A stretch of 64,000 bases of DNA from Nitrospinaceae bacterium (GTDB lineage Bacteria > Nitrospinota > Nitrospinia > Nitrospinales > Nitrospinaceae): positions 1-64,000 of the forward strand of contig JANQEK010000021.1 in NCBI GenBank assembly GCA_028278405.1, read 5' to 3'. The notes under the pieces were generated by a model. It was not told where the DNA came from. It saw only the letters and a list, made by a program, of their open reading frames with translations, and did no database searches. A program made the translations under genes and the position numbers. Position 1 is the stretch's first letter. Each line of letters opens with the position of its first letter. Below are positions 46,623 to 56,828 of the stretch, in pieces.

Positions 46623-46645
46623 GTCACCTCTTTATGTAGTTAATC

Positions 46646-48895
46646 CTAAAAAGCGTTTCCTGCTGAAAAATGAAATTCTCCGGCTGACTCTCCGGCTCTT
46701 TGGTCTAACTTAAAACCATACGCAAGGGCTATGGGACCGAAAGGACTGAAGAACCGGATTCCCCCACCCACACTTTCCCGCATCTTACTCAGATTGATAT
46801 TGGTATCGGTGGATGCTGTATTGAATCCAGAGCCATACACATTGCCCCGGTCATAAAATGCAAACAAACGAAATCCGTCGGTAATAGGATACTGAAGTTC
46901 CACATTAAGCAAAAGGGACTGCTCTCCTCCCAAAGGATCTCCCAAAGAATCCAAGGGGCCGACTTGACGGATGGTGAAACCCCTCAGAGAATTGGCCCCG
47001 CCCATAAAGTATCTCTCAAATGCGGGTAAGTCCTCGCCGCCGTACCCATCCGCATGCTGAATCTCTCCATGAATGGCGCCTACCAGCTTGCCGACCAGCT
47101 TACGATAATAGCTGATCTCGTAGGCAGCCTTGTAAAAATCGGCCCCGCCCAGAACGCTTCCGGCGAACTCCAATCGTACCATATGCCTCCAGCCCTTTGT
47201 AGGATTAATGAAATTATCGCGGGAATCCCTGATAAATGTGCCTCCTATCCTGCTGGTGGTGCGGGTTTCCTCCTTGATGAGCGAGGTGGGGTTGATCACA
47301 TCAGAAATTTTTACTCTGGCGAAGCGGTAATTTACTCCCGCCCAATCAGTTTCGGAAAGGTTTTTACCCAAAGTCAGTCCGGCCCCCCTGGAACGGGTAT
47401 CAAAACTGAAAAAGTCGGATCGGCTATTGAAAAGATTAATTCCCGCGGAAACATCGCTATCGAATACACGGGGTTCTGACAATAGAATGTTAAAATTGGT
47501 TCTACGAGCGGAAATATTGGCGGAAACATTGACCTTGCGGCCCGTCCCAAAAAGATTGTCCTGCGCAACCGATGCATTGAAAATAACTTTATCCACTGAA
47601 CTGAACCCGGCCCCAAAAGAGATCGAACCCGTCGGCTTTTCGGTGACGGATGCGTCAACATCAATCAATCCCGGGGTGTCTCCGCGATGTGTATCAATTT
47701 TAACATTTTCAAAAAAGCCCAGATTATTGATCCGTTGTTTGCTTCGCTTCAGCTTCTTACTATTGAATAACTCACCCTCTTTGAAACGAAACTCCCGGCG
47801 AACGACATTGTCCCGTGTTCGGGTATTGCCGATGACATTGATTTTCCCAACATACACTTTTCGTCCCGGTTCGATTTCGATACTCAGATCCACGATCCTC
47901 GTTTTATCATCGATAGCGGCTTTGGGATTAACATCGGCATATGCAAATCCCTTCTCTGAAAACTTCTCGGTAATATTCAGTATATCTTCCCGCAGTTGAG
48001 ATATATTGTATACCGCGCCCGGTTTGGATTTAATATCTGCGAGTAGTTCCTGTTCGCTGAATCCTTCAACTTCCTGAGTGGTGATTTTTCCGAATTTGTA
48101 CCGCAAGCCTTCTTCAATTTTTATGTCAATATATATTTCCTTATCCTCAGAGTTCACTTCGATCTGAGGCTCGTGCACACGCACCCGGATATAACCATGG
48201 TCCTGATAAAATGATTCCAACCGAAGGACATCCACTTTCAAGACATCCTTCTTATAAATTCCGGATTCGTCGATGAAAGAAAATAACCACTTTTCCTCCG
48301 TCTCCATAACATCTTTCAGGTCATCCTCATCGAAAGAGTCATTACCGATGAAACGGATTTCATCAATCTTGACTTTCTCTCCTTCGTTGATATTGATGGT
48401 GACGTCCACCAATCCACTGGCGTTGATAGACGTATCCACATTCACCCGCGCCAGAAAAAACGCTTTTTCACGATAGTGTGTTGTTAATTTCTGGATGGTG
48501 TCGTTGACGAGATGTTCCTTAAACGTGACTCCGCGTTTAATGGAGATCACATCCCTTAAATCCGCGGCGTCCAGGGTATCGTTTCCGACGAAGGTCACCT
48601 CTCCCACGGATGGAATTTCTTCAACCACGAAAATCACCTCCACACCGCCTTGGCCCGGCCGGACATCGACTTGAATGTCGGTAAATTGTCCGAGACTGTA
48701 AATTTGCTCAATGTCCTTTCGGATGAGAGCACGAGACAGAGGTTTTCCAGCTTCCGTTTTGATGTAATAGAAAATGGTGGACGAATCGACTCGTTTGTTG
48801 CCTTGGATTTTGATCGCGGTGACGGTGGGTGGAGGGTTTTGGGCGTATAGCGGCGAACCGAGCAGCCCCATGAGAAAAAAGAGAAGGTACGGCAA
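46646..48895 (-). CDS. bamA: outer membrane protein assembly factor BamA
   Basis: 749 residues. A signal peptide is followed by five POTRA domains (for example ITVIGNTRTRDNVVRREF in the last) and a C-terminal 16-strand beta-barrel. The barrel includes the L6 loop motif GGANSLRGFTIRQVG, and the chain ends in HFSAGNAF with a terminal Phe. It is the core of the Bam complex that folds outer-membrane proteins. I use a TTG start at 48895. An extended, Arg-rich N-terminus is possible because the frame stays open for about 90 bases upstream without an ATG. The gene heads the lipid A operon. Confidence 0.93.
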   Translation of the reverse strand: MPYLLFFLMGLLGSPLYAQNPPPTVTAIKIQGNKRVDSSTIFYYIKTEAGKPLSRALIRKDIEQIYSLGQFTDIQVDVRPGQGGVEVIFVVEEIPSVGEVTFVGNDTLDAADLRDVISIKRGVTFKEHLVNDTIQKLTTHYREKAFFLARVNVDTSINASGLVDVTININEGEKVKIDEIRFIGNDSFDEDDLKDVMETEEKWLFSFIDESGIYKKDVLKVDVLRLESFYQDHGYIRVRVHEPQIEVNSEDKEIYIDIKIEEGLRYKFGKITTQEVEGFSEQELLADIKSKPGAVYNISQLREDILNITEKFSEKGFAYADVNPKAAIDDKTRIVDLSIEIEPGRKVYVGKINVIGNTRTRDNVVRREFRFKEGELFNSKKLKRSKQRINNLGFFENVKIDTHRGDTPGLIDVDASVTEKPTGSISFGAGFSSVDKVIFNASVAQDNLFGTGRKVNVSANISARRTNFNILLSEPRVFDSDVSAGINLFNSRSDFFSFDTRSRGAGLTLGKNLSETDWAGVNYRFARVKISDVINPTSLIKEETRTTSRIGGTFIRDSRDNFINPTKGWRHMVRLEFAGSVLGGADFYKAAYEISYYRKLVGKLVGAIHGEIQHADGYGGEDLPAFERYFMGGANSLRGFTIRQVGPLDSLGDPLGGEQSLLLNVELQYPITDGFRLFAFYDRGNVYGSGFNTASTDTNINLSKMRESVGGGIRFFSPFGPIALAYGFKLDQRAGESAGEFHFSAGNAF

Positions 48896-48993
48896 GACGC
48901 GCCCACGCCTAAACGGCGCAGGAGTCCATCGATCCTGTATTGATGACGAAACCGGCAGCGTCTTTCTCCCAGGAAATGTAAATTAGGGCAAAA

Positions 48994-49044
48994 AAAAAGT
49001 ATTAAGCTTTACGGCAAACAATACCATAAAACTTAATACTTTTT
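48994..49044 (-). terminator. inverted repeat/terminator after clpC
   Basis: Perfect 13-bp arms (48994-49006 and 49032-49044) separated by a 25-base loop. It is AT-rich with T-runs on both sides, so it could stop transcription leaving clpC (minus strand). Because of the long loop and weak stem it may be less efficient than the others. Confidence 0.5.
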
Positions 49045-49085
49045 CGAATGTAAATTACTAAAGAATGTGCCGGAAATCCTTGCTT

Positions 49086-51515
49086 TTAGGGAACTGTATT
49101 AAGTGCCCCGGATTTCTCGGTGAACACCAGGTCATCGCCGACCAGGCCAACCTCAATCACGCCACCGGATTTGAACCGGCCTTTCAGCATTTCATCGGAC
49201 AAAACATCCTCTAAGTGCTTCTGAATGGCTCGTTTCAACGGTCGGGCACCGAAATTCTTATCGTACCCCTTTTCTGCCAGCCAGCTCTTGGCTTCATCCG
49301 TCATATCCAGCGTCAATCCCTGTTGAATCAGCTGTTCGTTCAGCATATTCAATTGGATATCCAGAATCTGAGTGACGTCCTCAAGCGTCAGAGGCTTGAA
49401 CACAATCATATCGCTCAACCGATTTAAAAACTCCGGATTGAACGATTTCCTCAGATCTTGCTTGAGATCTTTCTCCATTTTATCGAAGCTCATATCGGCG
49501 TCGGAGTCGTGGAATCCCATCGATCCCTTATCCAGCGCTTTGGAACTGATATTGGAGGTCAGAATGATCACTGTGTTCTTAAAGTCGATGTTCCGTCCAT
49601 AACTGTCCGTCAGGCGTCCGTCATCCATAATCTGCAATAACAGGTGGAAGACATCGGGATTGGCCTTTTCAATTTCGTCGAACAGCACCACGGAGTACGG
49701 CTTGCGGCGTACTTTCTCCGTCAATTGACCGCCCTCTTCATATCCGACATAGCCGGGAGGGGCTCCAGTCAACCGGGAAACATTGAATTTTTCCATATAT
49801 TCGGACATGTCCAGGCGAATCAGGGCATCGCGGTGACCAAACAGGAATTCCGCCAACGCTCCGGCCAGTTCGGTTTTACCGACACCCGTCGGACCCATGA
49901 ACATAAATGTGCCGATAGGACGACGCATGTCCTTAAGCCCGGATCGGGAGCGACGGATCGCTTTGGAGATCGCTTCAACAGCTTCTCTCTGCCCCACGAT
50001 CTTAGACCCCAACTCATCCGCCATGTTGAGCAACCGGGCCGATTCTTTCTCTTCGATCCGGTTTAAGGGAATACCCGTCATGCTGGACACCACCTCGGCA
50101 ATATCCTCTTCGCTGATGCTCGGCTCGTTGATAGAATTTTCCTGATCCCACTTTTCTTTTTCCTTATCCAGTTTGGAACGCAGTTCTTCTTCGTTGTCGC
50201 GCAACTCCACTGCCTTCTCAAATTCCTGGTTTTCGATACGGATCTTCTTCTCACGGACCAGGGCATCGATTTCGCGCTGGATCTCCTTCATTTCAGGAGA
50301 TTGCGAAGATTTCCGCAACCGCACGCGGGACCCCGCTTCGTCAATGACGTCGATTGCCTTATCTGGCAGGAACCGGTCATTAATATAACGATCGGCAAAC
50401 CGGACAGCAGTGATGATCGCGTCGTCACTGATTTTTGCCTTGTGATGCACTTCGTAAGGCACCTTCAAGCCGCGGATAATTTCGATAGTCTCTTCCACCG
50501 TCGGCGGGTTGACGATGATCGGCTGGAATCGTCTTTCCAACGCTCCGTTTTTCTCAATGTACTTGCGGTATTCTTCCAGGGTCGTTGCGCCGATACACTG
50601 GATTTCCCCGCGTGACAATGCCGGTTTCAGCATATTCGAGGCGTCCACGGAACCTTCCGCCGCACCTGCACCGACCAGCGTATGCAATTCATCAATAAAC
50701 AGAATGACACTCTCATTCTGAATGATCTCTTTCATGATGCCCTTCAACCGGGCTTCAAACTGACCGCGGTATTTGGTTCCGGCAATCAACGATCCCAGAT
50801 CGAGGGATACCACCCGCTTTTCGAACAGGGTATCGGGAACTTCGCGCTCGATGATCAACTGGGCCAGGCCTTCCACAATGGCGGTCTTGCCCACGCCCGG
50901 TTCACCGATCAATACCGGATTGTTCTTGGTGCGCCGGCTGAGGATCTGAATGACCCGCTCGATTTCCTTGCTGCGACCGATGATCGGATCCAGCTTGCCC
51001 GCCAGCGCCATCGCTGTCAGGTCGCGGCTGAATTCGTCCAGTGTCGGCGTTTTGCCGGTTTCACGAGTCGACTCCGTCGGCTCCTTGAACATGTCGACGA
51101 GCTTCTCTTTGACGTCGTCAAAATAAGTTCCGAAACTATTCAATACGCGACACGCCACGCCTTCCTTCTCCTTGAGCAAGCCCAGCAGAAGGTGCTCGGT
51201 GCCGATGTAGTTATGATTCAGGGAACGCGCTTCTTCAACCGCAAACTCCAGAACCTTCTTGGCGCGCGATGTAAAAGGTATGTCGCCGATCACCAGGGAG
51301 TTGGAACTCCGCGGAAGGTTCTTTTCAAGTTCAGCTTTGATCTGACTCAGGTCAGCGCCGGACTTCTGGAGAAGCGCAATCGCGATACCCCCTCCATCTT
51401 TGATGACTCCTTGCAAGATATGCTCGGTGCCCAAGTACTCATGTCGGTAAAGCTCTGCTTCTTCCCGCGCCAGGATAATAACTCGTCTCGCTCTTTCAGT
51501 GAATCGCTTAAACAT
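49086..51515 (-). CDS. clpC: ATP-dependent Clp protease ATPase subunit ClpC
   Basis: 809 residues with the full ClpC layout: Clp N-repeats (1-145), first AAA+ module with Walker A GEPGVGKT (204-211), a UVR-type linker coiled coil around 420-460, and second AAA+ module with [12 protein letters not shown]. ClpC with the [10 protein letters not shown] start is common in Gram-positive and other lineages and pairs with ClpP (not in the window). It unfolds proteins for degradation. The stretch before the ATG is AT-rich with no clear ribosome-binding site. Confidence 0.95.
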   Translation of the reverse strand: MFKRFTERARRVIILAREEAELYRHEYLGTEHILQGVIKDGGGIAIALLQKSGADLSQIKAELEKNLPRSSNSLVIGDIPFTSRAKKVLEFAVEEARSLNHNYIGTEHLLLGLLKEKEGVACRVLNSFGTYFDDVKEKLVDMFKEPTESTRETGKTPTLDEFSRDLTAMALAGKLDPIIGRSKEIERVIQILSRRTKNNPVLIGEPGVGKTAIVEGLAQLIIEREVPDTLFEKRVVSLDLGSLIAGTKYRGQFEARLKGIMKEIIQNESVILFIDELHTLVGAGAAEGSVDASNMLKPALSRGEIQCIGATTLEEYRKYIEKNGALERRFQPIIVNPPTVEETIEIIRGLKVPYEVHHKAKISDDAIITAVRFADRYINDRFLPDKAIDVIDEAGSRVRLRKSSQSPEMKEIQREIDALVREKKIRIENQEFEKAVELRDNEEELRSKLDKEKEKWDQENSINEPSISEEDIAEVVSSMTGIPLNRIEEKESARLLNMADELGSKIVGQREAVEAISKAIRRSRSGLKDMRRPIGTFMFMGPTGVGKTELAGALAEFLFGHRDALIRLDMSEYMEKFNVSRLTGAPPGYVGYEEGGQLTEKVRRKPYSVVLFDEIEKANPDVFHLLLQIMDDGRLTDSYGRNIDFKNTVIILTSNISSKALDKGSMGFHDSDADMSFDKMEKDLKQDLRKSFNPEFLNRLSDMIVFKPLTLEDVTQILDIQLNMLNEQLIQQGLTLDMTDEAKSWLAEKGYDKNFGARPLKRAIQKHLEDVLSDEMLKGRFKSGGVIEVGLVGDDLVFTEKSGALNTVP

Positions 51516-51860
51516 GATTTAAACTTTCGATAAGAGGGTGCATAGAAGGTGACTAACTTGTTGTTTTTATGAACTCTGCGCCCTTCGAGCACAGGATAGC
51601 GAAGAGTTCCAAGGCTATAATCTGGTGCTACAATTAATTATTCTATCAAACAGAACCTATAATACAAGCCTTTATTTGAACGGCTAGTGTCGGCAATAAC
51701 TACTTGTTTTATAAACTTTAACAACGCCGAAAAAATTAAATATAGCCGTTTTGGGCACTGGTTTTTATGGGTCGGTAAGCATTTGTTTTATTTGATATTA
51801 CAATGATAACGGGTTTTGGCACATAAAATCCACTATTATTTCCAATTGAAAAAACCTGGC
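51516..51860. other. intergenic region between clpC and metH (345 bp)
   Basis: The metH stop is at 51861 and clpC starts at 51515, both read leftward, so this holds the metH 3' end and the clpC promoter. It is AT-rich and has several TATAAT-like words on the minus strand, but I cannot choose between them. I see no CIRCE-type or CtsR-like operator and no strong terminator. Confidence 0.4.
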
Positions 51861-54800
51861 TTAAAAATAGCCCGCATCCGGATGAAAACAGACCACCGCC
51901 GCTGTTGTGCTGGGCGGATCAAACTCGTTACCGGAAGTCAAAGTGATTCCCAAATCCTCGGTTTTCAATATGTCATAAATCACTTTATTATTGGTCAAGT
52001 CTTCCAAAGCCGGATAACCCGGACTATATCGCTGGCCCAATTGGTCTTTTTTTCGGCCAGTGCGCTGACCCATCAATCCATGGATATATTGGGCGAAATC
52101 CTCCGCCACCCGGTCACCCAGCCCTTGCAGATACAGTGCCGACTCGGAGTCATGTTCGCTCTTGAACTCGGCAATAACTTCCTCCATCCGGCGGCCCGCC
52201 GTGGTGATCTGTAAACCCACAACGTCCATAATTCCAGAGCTTTTGGGATGAAAATACTGCGCAACGGAAAATACATCCTTGGTTCCGTTCTTGCCTTTGC
52301 CAACCACTGCATTCCACCGGATTCGGCCCAACTCCTGCTCGGCATTTTCCGGATCGTAAATGATCAGTTCGTCTCCTTCAGATTGCGCCGGCAGGAGAGC
52401 AAACCGGGCCTTGGGAGTCAGCCAATGATGAGCGTCTGCTTTCTGCAGCCATTCCTCGCGTAATTTTTTTAACTGCTCGGGCGTTATGCCTTTCTTCTTC
52501 CAGGAGGATTGCTTGCCGAATTTCCAGTTCAGGGAAAACAGGCTTTTCGAGTCGATCACGTTTTTCAGCTTGTCCAGCTTGAATTCCACTTTATGGATGC
52601 CATAACCGTTCTGCATCACTTCATGTTTTTTGAAGCTCACTTTACGTCGATCCAGAGATGCCAACAATTTTTCCTTGTTCTCTTCAATCCCCTTGGCGCG
52701 CTCATAATTGCGCTTCAGTTTTTCGCGGTTGGCATTCAGGAATTCTTCCAACTGATCGCGGTCCATCAGCGCATTCATGGTGTTGACGCCGTCCATGCCG
52801 CTTTCGCAGTAAAACACGTTAGGAAGAATATGATCGGTCTGGTCCTGCCCGTACATCGCCACATATCCGGCATGACGATCATTGACGGGCGCTCCACCAA
52901 TCAATACAGGAATAACATAGTCTTCTTCCTTCATCATTTTCGCAACCGTAATCATGTGGTTCGAGGTCTGCACCAACAGGGCGCTCAGACCGATGGCATC
53001 GGCGTTTTCTTCCCGTGCCGTTTCGATAAACTTTTCCAGCGGCACTTGCACACCGAGGTCGATGGTCCGGTATCCATAATTTTCCAGCAGGGTTTTGGCA
53101 AGATCCTTGCCGATGCTGTGTACGTCCTGATACACCGTCCCGATAACCACCACGCCTTTGTAATCGATGGCGGCTCCCGGCTCGACACCGCTGGTGTGGC
53201 GCATCCACGCTTCCAGAAACCCCATGACATTGCGCATCACGTCGGCACTCTTCAATAGATGCGGCAGGCTCACTTCACCGCGTCCGAATCCGTCGCCGAG
53301 CTCACGCATGGTCTTCATCAGATAATCGCTGATGAAATCAAGAGGCTCATGTTTGTCTAACGCCTCGGCGGCCTGTAGCACAATCTTGTCCCTATATTCA
53401 TAGGTCCAGCCGTCTTTTTCCAGGGTCCCGGCGGTCTTCTCCTTGTAACCGTCCATGATCTTGAGGCAGATACTTTCCTCCAGAGACAGGTCGCCATAAT
53501 TATGTTTTTTGGCAACGGCACCGGTTTTCTTTTTGACCGCCACTTCCTCGAGGCGCTCGAAGGCATCCATGTCGTGTTCCAGAATGATCTTCCGGCCCAG
53601 GTCGACATCCTCCGGCGGTAGGCTTTCCACCGGTACGTAGTGATTGGGATTGAGAATGGCGCAATCGAGTCCCCGCTGCCGTGCCTCGTCCAGAAACACA
53701 CTGGTCAGCACCTTCCGCATATACGGCTTCTGCCCGAGACCCGCGGTCAGGTTTCCAACGCCGATGGACGTTTTTAAGTCTGGGTGAATGGCTTTAATGC
53801 GCGGCAGGCTGTTCAACGCCTCTTCACAGAAATTCATACCTTCCTGCGATTCGCTGCCGATCGGATAGGCATTGATGTCGATCAGTATCTGATCCGGCGT
53901 CACGCCATATTTTTTTCCTGCCTGCTCGACGATCTCCGCCGCCAGATTGTATTTTTCATCGGCGGTGATCGCGGGACCTTCCGGACCGTTCACCAGCGCA
54001 ATATAAATCGGGTGATGCTCGTGGCTCATTTTCAACACCGCGTCCAGCTTGCTGACACCGGGTTCGTATTCCTCCAGGCTGATCGAATTGACGATGGGAC
54101 GTCCAGGATAAACCTCCAACCCCTCTTTCAAAGCCTCCACGGAGAACGAGTCGATGCACATCGTGCCCTTGAAGTCGCTGGTCACGCCGTGAATCACTTC
54201 CGGCAAAACCTTTTCGGTCTCGACGATGTTGCTGTCCAGGCACACGTCGATGATCTCCATTCCCAGATCGTCGACTTGCGCATGCGCCACGTCTTCCAGC
54301 ACTTCCATGCGCACGCCGTCTTCGGTTTCCACCGCATTGCGTACCTTTTTACTGCCGCGCACGTTCAGCATTTCGCCGATACGGACCAGTCCCTCGGTGC
54401 TGTCCAACGCCGCTACTTCCTGCGGTCCGGAGATGTAGATGTGCGGATCGATCTCCCGCTGGAGAGGTTTGGAGTTCTTGAACTTGTCGCGCAGCACGCG
54501 GATATGATCGGGCCGCGTGCCACAGCAGCCGCCGACGATGGACACGCCGTATTCCTTCACGAAGGGTTCCATGATATCGCCCATCGCGTCGGGCTCCAGC
54601 TTGTAACAGGTCTGGCCGTTTTCCGAGACCGGCTGACCGGCGTTGGGCACGATCGATATGGGATGCTTCGAGAAATGACAGAGATGTTTGACTGTGGTTT
54701 CCATCTCCGCCGGACCGACGTTGCAATTGATGCCGAATACATCGATTCCCATGCCCGCGACGGCGGTATATGCCGCATGAATATCGGTATTGAAAATCTG

Positions 54801-55487
54801 CATTTTAGAGAAGGTGTCGACCGTCACCTGCGCGATGATGGGCAAACGCTTGCCTTTTTTATCGAACGCCCGGTTGGCGCCGATGATCGAAGCCTTGAGC
54901 TCCAGGATGTCCTGTTGGGTTTCGAACAGCAGCACATCCGCACCGCCATCGATCAACCCTTCCACCTGAACCCGATTGTTGTCGACGACCACATCGAAGG
55001 TTGTCTTCTGCAGATTCGCCTGCGTGCTCGACAACACATTGTTGGATGGACCGATGGACCCGGCAACGAACAACGGCCGCCCGTCATACTCCGGCAGGGA
55101 TTTGTAATGCTCCACCGCCTTGCGCGCCAGACGGCAACCTTCAACGTTCAAATGGTGCGCAATGGTTTCCAGATGGCCGCCCATCAGCGTCAGCCCTTCG
55201 GGAACCGTGTGCATGTCCGAAGTATCGATCTTCGCCCAGTCGAATTCTTTGAGCCGCAGAGGCGACGCGCCGAAGGTGTTGGTCTCGATAATGTTGGCGC
55301 CCGCCTGCAGGTATTGAAAATGAATATGCTCCAGTTCCTCCGGCCGCGCGAACACCAACAAGTCGGTCAACATGCGGAACAGCGACCCGCCGAAGGTGGC
55401 ATCGGTCACGTCCAGCGCCTGCACCATGGTGCCCATGGCTCCGTCCAAAACAAGGATCTGATTTTTTAAAGCGTCTTCAAAGTTCAT
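51861..55487 (-). CDS. metH: cobalamin-dependent methionine synthase
   Basis: 1208 residues, close to the E. coli length (1227). The homocysteine domain has the zinc pair C321-C322 in GGCCGTRPDH and DGAMGTMVQ at the start. The methyltetrahydrofolate domain follows (to about 640). The B12-binding motif is DVHSIGKDL with the axial His at 790. The C-terminal reactivation domain has QRYSPGYPA. It transfers the methyl group of methyl-tetrahydrofolate to homocysteine. All four modules are intact in one chain. A divergent gene starts 192 bases upstream. Confidence 0.97.
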   Translation of the reverse strand: MNFEDALKNQILVLDGAMGTMVQALDVTDATFGGSLFRMLTDLLVFARPEELEHIHFQYLQAGANIIETNTFGASPLRLKEFDWAKIDTSDMHTVPEGLTLMGGHLETIAHHLNVEGCRLARKAVEHYKSLPEYDGRPLFVAGSIGPSNNVLSSTQANLQKTTFDVVVDNNRVQVEGLIDGGADVLLFETQQDILELKASIIGANRAFDKKGKRLPIIAQVTVDTFSKMQIFNTDIHAAYTAVAGMGIDVFGINCNVGPAEMETTVKHLCHFSKHPISIVPNAGQPVSENGQTCYKLEPDAMGDIMEPFVKEYGVSIVGGCCGTRPDHIRVLRDKFKNSKPLQREIDPHIYISGPQEVAALDSTEGLVRIGEMLNVRGSKKVRNAVETEDGVRMEVLEDVAHAQVDDLGMEIIDVCLDSNIVETEKVLPEVIHGVTSDFKGTMCIDSFSVEALKEGLEVYPGRPIVNSISLEEYEPGVSKLDAVLKMSHEHHPIYIALVNGPEGPAITADEKYNLAAEIVEQAGKKYGVTPDQILIDINAYPIGSESQEGMNFCEEALNSLPRIKAIHPDLKTSIGVGNLTAGLGQKPYMRKVLTSVFLDEARQRGLDCAILNPNHYVPVESLPPEDVDLGRKIILEHDMDAFERLEEVAVKKKTGAVAKKHNYGDLSLEESICLKIMDGYKEKTAGTLEKDGWTYEYRDKIVLQAAEALDKHEPLDFISDYLMKTMRELGDGFGRGEVSLPHLLKSADVMRNVMGFLEAWMRHTSGVEPGAAIDYKGVVVIGTVYQDVHSIGKDLAKTLLENYGYRTIDLGVQVPLEKFIETAREENADAIGLSALLVQTSNHMITVAKMMKEEDYVIPVLIGGAPVNDRHAGYVAMYGQDQTDHILPNVFYCESGMDGVNTMNALMDRDQLEEFLNANREKLKRNYERAKGIEENKEKLLASLDRRKVSFKKHEVMQNGYGIHKVEFKLDKLKNVIDSKSLFSLNWKFGKQSSWKKKGITPEQLKKLREEWLQKADAHHWLTPKARFALLPAQSEGDELIIYDPENAEQELGRIRWNAVVGKGKNGTKDVFSVAQYFHPKSSGIMDVVGLQITTAGRRMEEVIAEFKSEHDSESALYLQGLGDRVAEDFAQYIHGLMGQRTGRKKDQLGQRYSPGYPALEDLTNNKVIYDILKTEDLGITLTSGNEFDPPSTTAAVVCFHPDAGYF

Positions 55488-55679
55488 AAATATTTCAAAT
55501 CAAGTCCGCGCCTGCCACGCCAACGGGAGCTTTCTTACCTTTGGAATCAACGATTTACGGGTAAGGAACCTGCAGGTAGGAATATTTTTCTCGTACTATG
55601 GGGTCCATTATATAAAATATGCGAAGGCAATGCATCTCCGCGCCCACAAGAGATACCACGAATTCGGGGAGGATTCACT

Positions 55680-56828
55680 ATGAACCTGCAACCTGTACCA
55701 AAATCTTTGGAGCGAAGAGTCCCGGGGGCGTACTGCCTCATATTGATTTGGATGCTGTTTCTGGACAGCGGGTGCAGCTGGGCGGAGAATGCGACTGATT
55801 TAAAGTTGAACGTGCCGGACGATGTCCGTCTGACCGTGTTTGCCGACAACGTGCCCAAAGCCCGGCACATGGCGTTTGACGACCAGGGCATCCTGTTCCT
55901 GAGCCGGCACCGCGCCGGTGCCGTGACCGCCCTGCCTGATAATAACAACGACGGCAAAGCCGACCGAAACGTTTCGATCCTTGAAGGACGGCAAAAGCCC
56001 CACGGACTGGCGTTCATCCAGCTCGACTCCGGTTACTATCTGTACGTGGCGGAAGAGGACCAGGTGGTCCGCCTCAAACGCACCGCCAAACCCTTCACCT
56101 ACGGCAAGCCCGAGGTGCTCGTGTCCGGCATCCCCACCGGCGGTCATTCCACACGCACCGTTAAAATCAAAGACAACAAGATGTACGTCTCCATCGGCTC
56201 GTCCTGCAACGTGTGTATCGAAGACACCCCGCTACGGGCCGCCGTCTGGCAATACGATCTGGATGGCAAGAATGGAAAACTGTTCGCGGCAGGACTGCGC
56301 AACTCGGTGGGTATCGAATTCTCGCCTTACTCCGGTGAGCTGTGGGGCGTCAACAACGGCCGCGACTGGCTGGGGGACGATCACCCAAGAGAAGAACTCA
56401 ACATAATTAAAGAAGGAAAACACTATGGCTGGCCGTACTGCTGGGAACGCCGTACGCCCGACCCCGATTACGGCAACCAGTACAACTGCGATAAGACCGA
56501 AGTCCCAGCCTATATGTTTACCGCGCACATGGCGCCGCTGGGTCTCGAGTTTTATCAGAAAGGTAACCTGCCTGCGAAGTACAAAAACAGTCTGTTCATT
56601 TCCTTTCACGGATCGTGGAACCGCTCCGTCCCCGCCGGGTACAAAGTCGTGCGCGTCATCCTCAACAGCAAGGGCGAAATCCAGTCGCACGAGGATTTCA
56701 TCACCGGCTGGCTGATGCCCGACGGCTCCAAACAGGGCCGCCCCGTCGACGTCCAGCTCTCACCCACCGGCGACCTCTACCTCTCCGACGACTCCCTCGG
56801 CGTCGTCTACAAAATCACAGGAAAATGA
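55680..56828 (+). CDS. PQQ-type sugar dehydrogenase (glucose/sorbosone dehydrogenase family)
   Basis: 382 residues. An N-terminal hydrophobic signal segment ends with LDSGCSW, so the protein is exported and perhaps lipid-modified, though the box is not a standard lipobox. The mature part is a beta-propeller: PHGLAFIQLDSGYYLYVAEE, GGHSTRTVKIK, FAAGLRNSVGIEFSP and YGWPYCWERRTPDPDYG are typical of the family. It should oxidise an aldose or similar compound in the periplasm using PQQ, but cofactor and substrate are not shown. The stop overlaps the ATG of the next gene. Confidence 0.85.
   Translation: MNLQPVPKSLERRVPGAYCLILIWMLFLDSGCSWAENATDLKLNVPDDVRLTVFADNVPKARHMAFDDQGILFLSRHRAGAVTALPDNNNDGKADRNVSILEGRQKPHGLAFIQLDSGYYLYVAEEDQVVRLKRTAKPFTYGKPEVLVSGIPTGGHSTRTVKIKDNKMYVSIGSSCNVCIEDTPLRAAVWQYDLDGKNGKLFAAGLRNSVGIEFSPYSGELWGVNNGRDWLGDDHPREELNIIKEGKHYGWPYCWERRTPDPDYGNQYNCDKTEVPAYMFTAHMAPLGLEFYQKGNLPAKYKNSLFISFHGSWNRSVPAGYKVVRVILNSKGEIQSHEDFITGWLMPDGSKQGRPVDVQLSPTGDLYLSDDSLGVVYKITGK

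Noticed and set aside
53784-55469. 561-codon open frame antisense to metH
   Set aside because: It lies entirely opposite a well-supported MetH. The predicted protein is rich in His and Arg with no family motif, as expected from the shadow of a GC-biased gene.
55488-55679. Possible SAM or cobalamin riboswitch before metH
   Set aside because: Only a weak CTTACC/GGTAAG pairing is seen; no B12-box or S-box sequence could be identified.
56615-56824. N-terminal extension of the TPR lipoprotein
   Set aside because: The extra 70 residues are Arg/Pro-rich out-of-frame copies of the preceding gene; the ATG at 56825 starts a proper lipoprotein signal.
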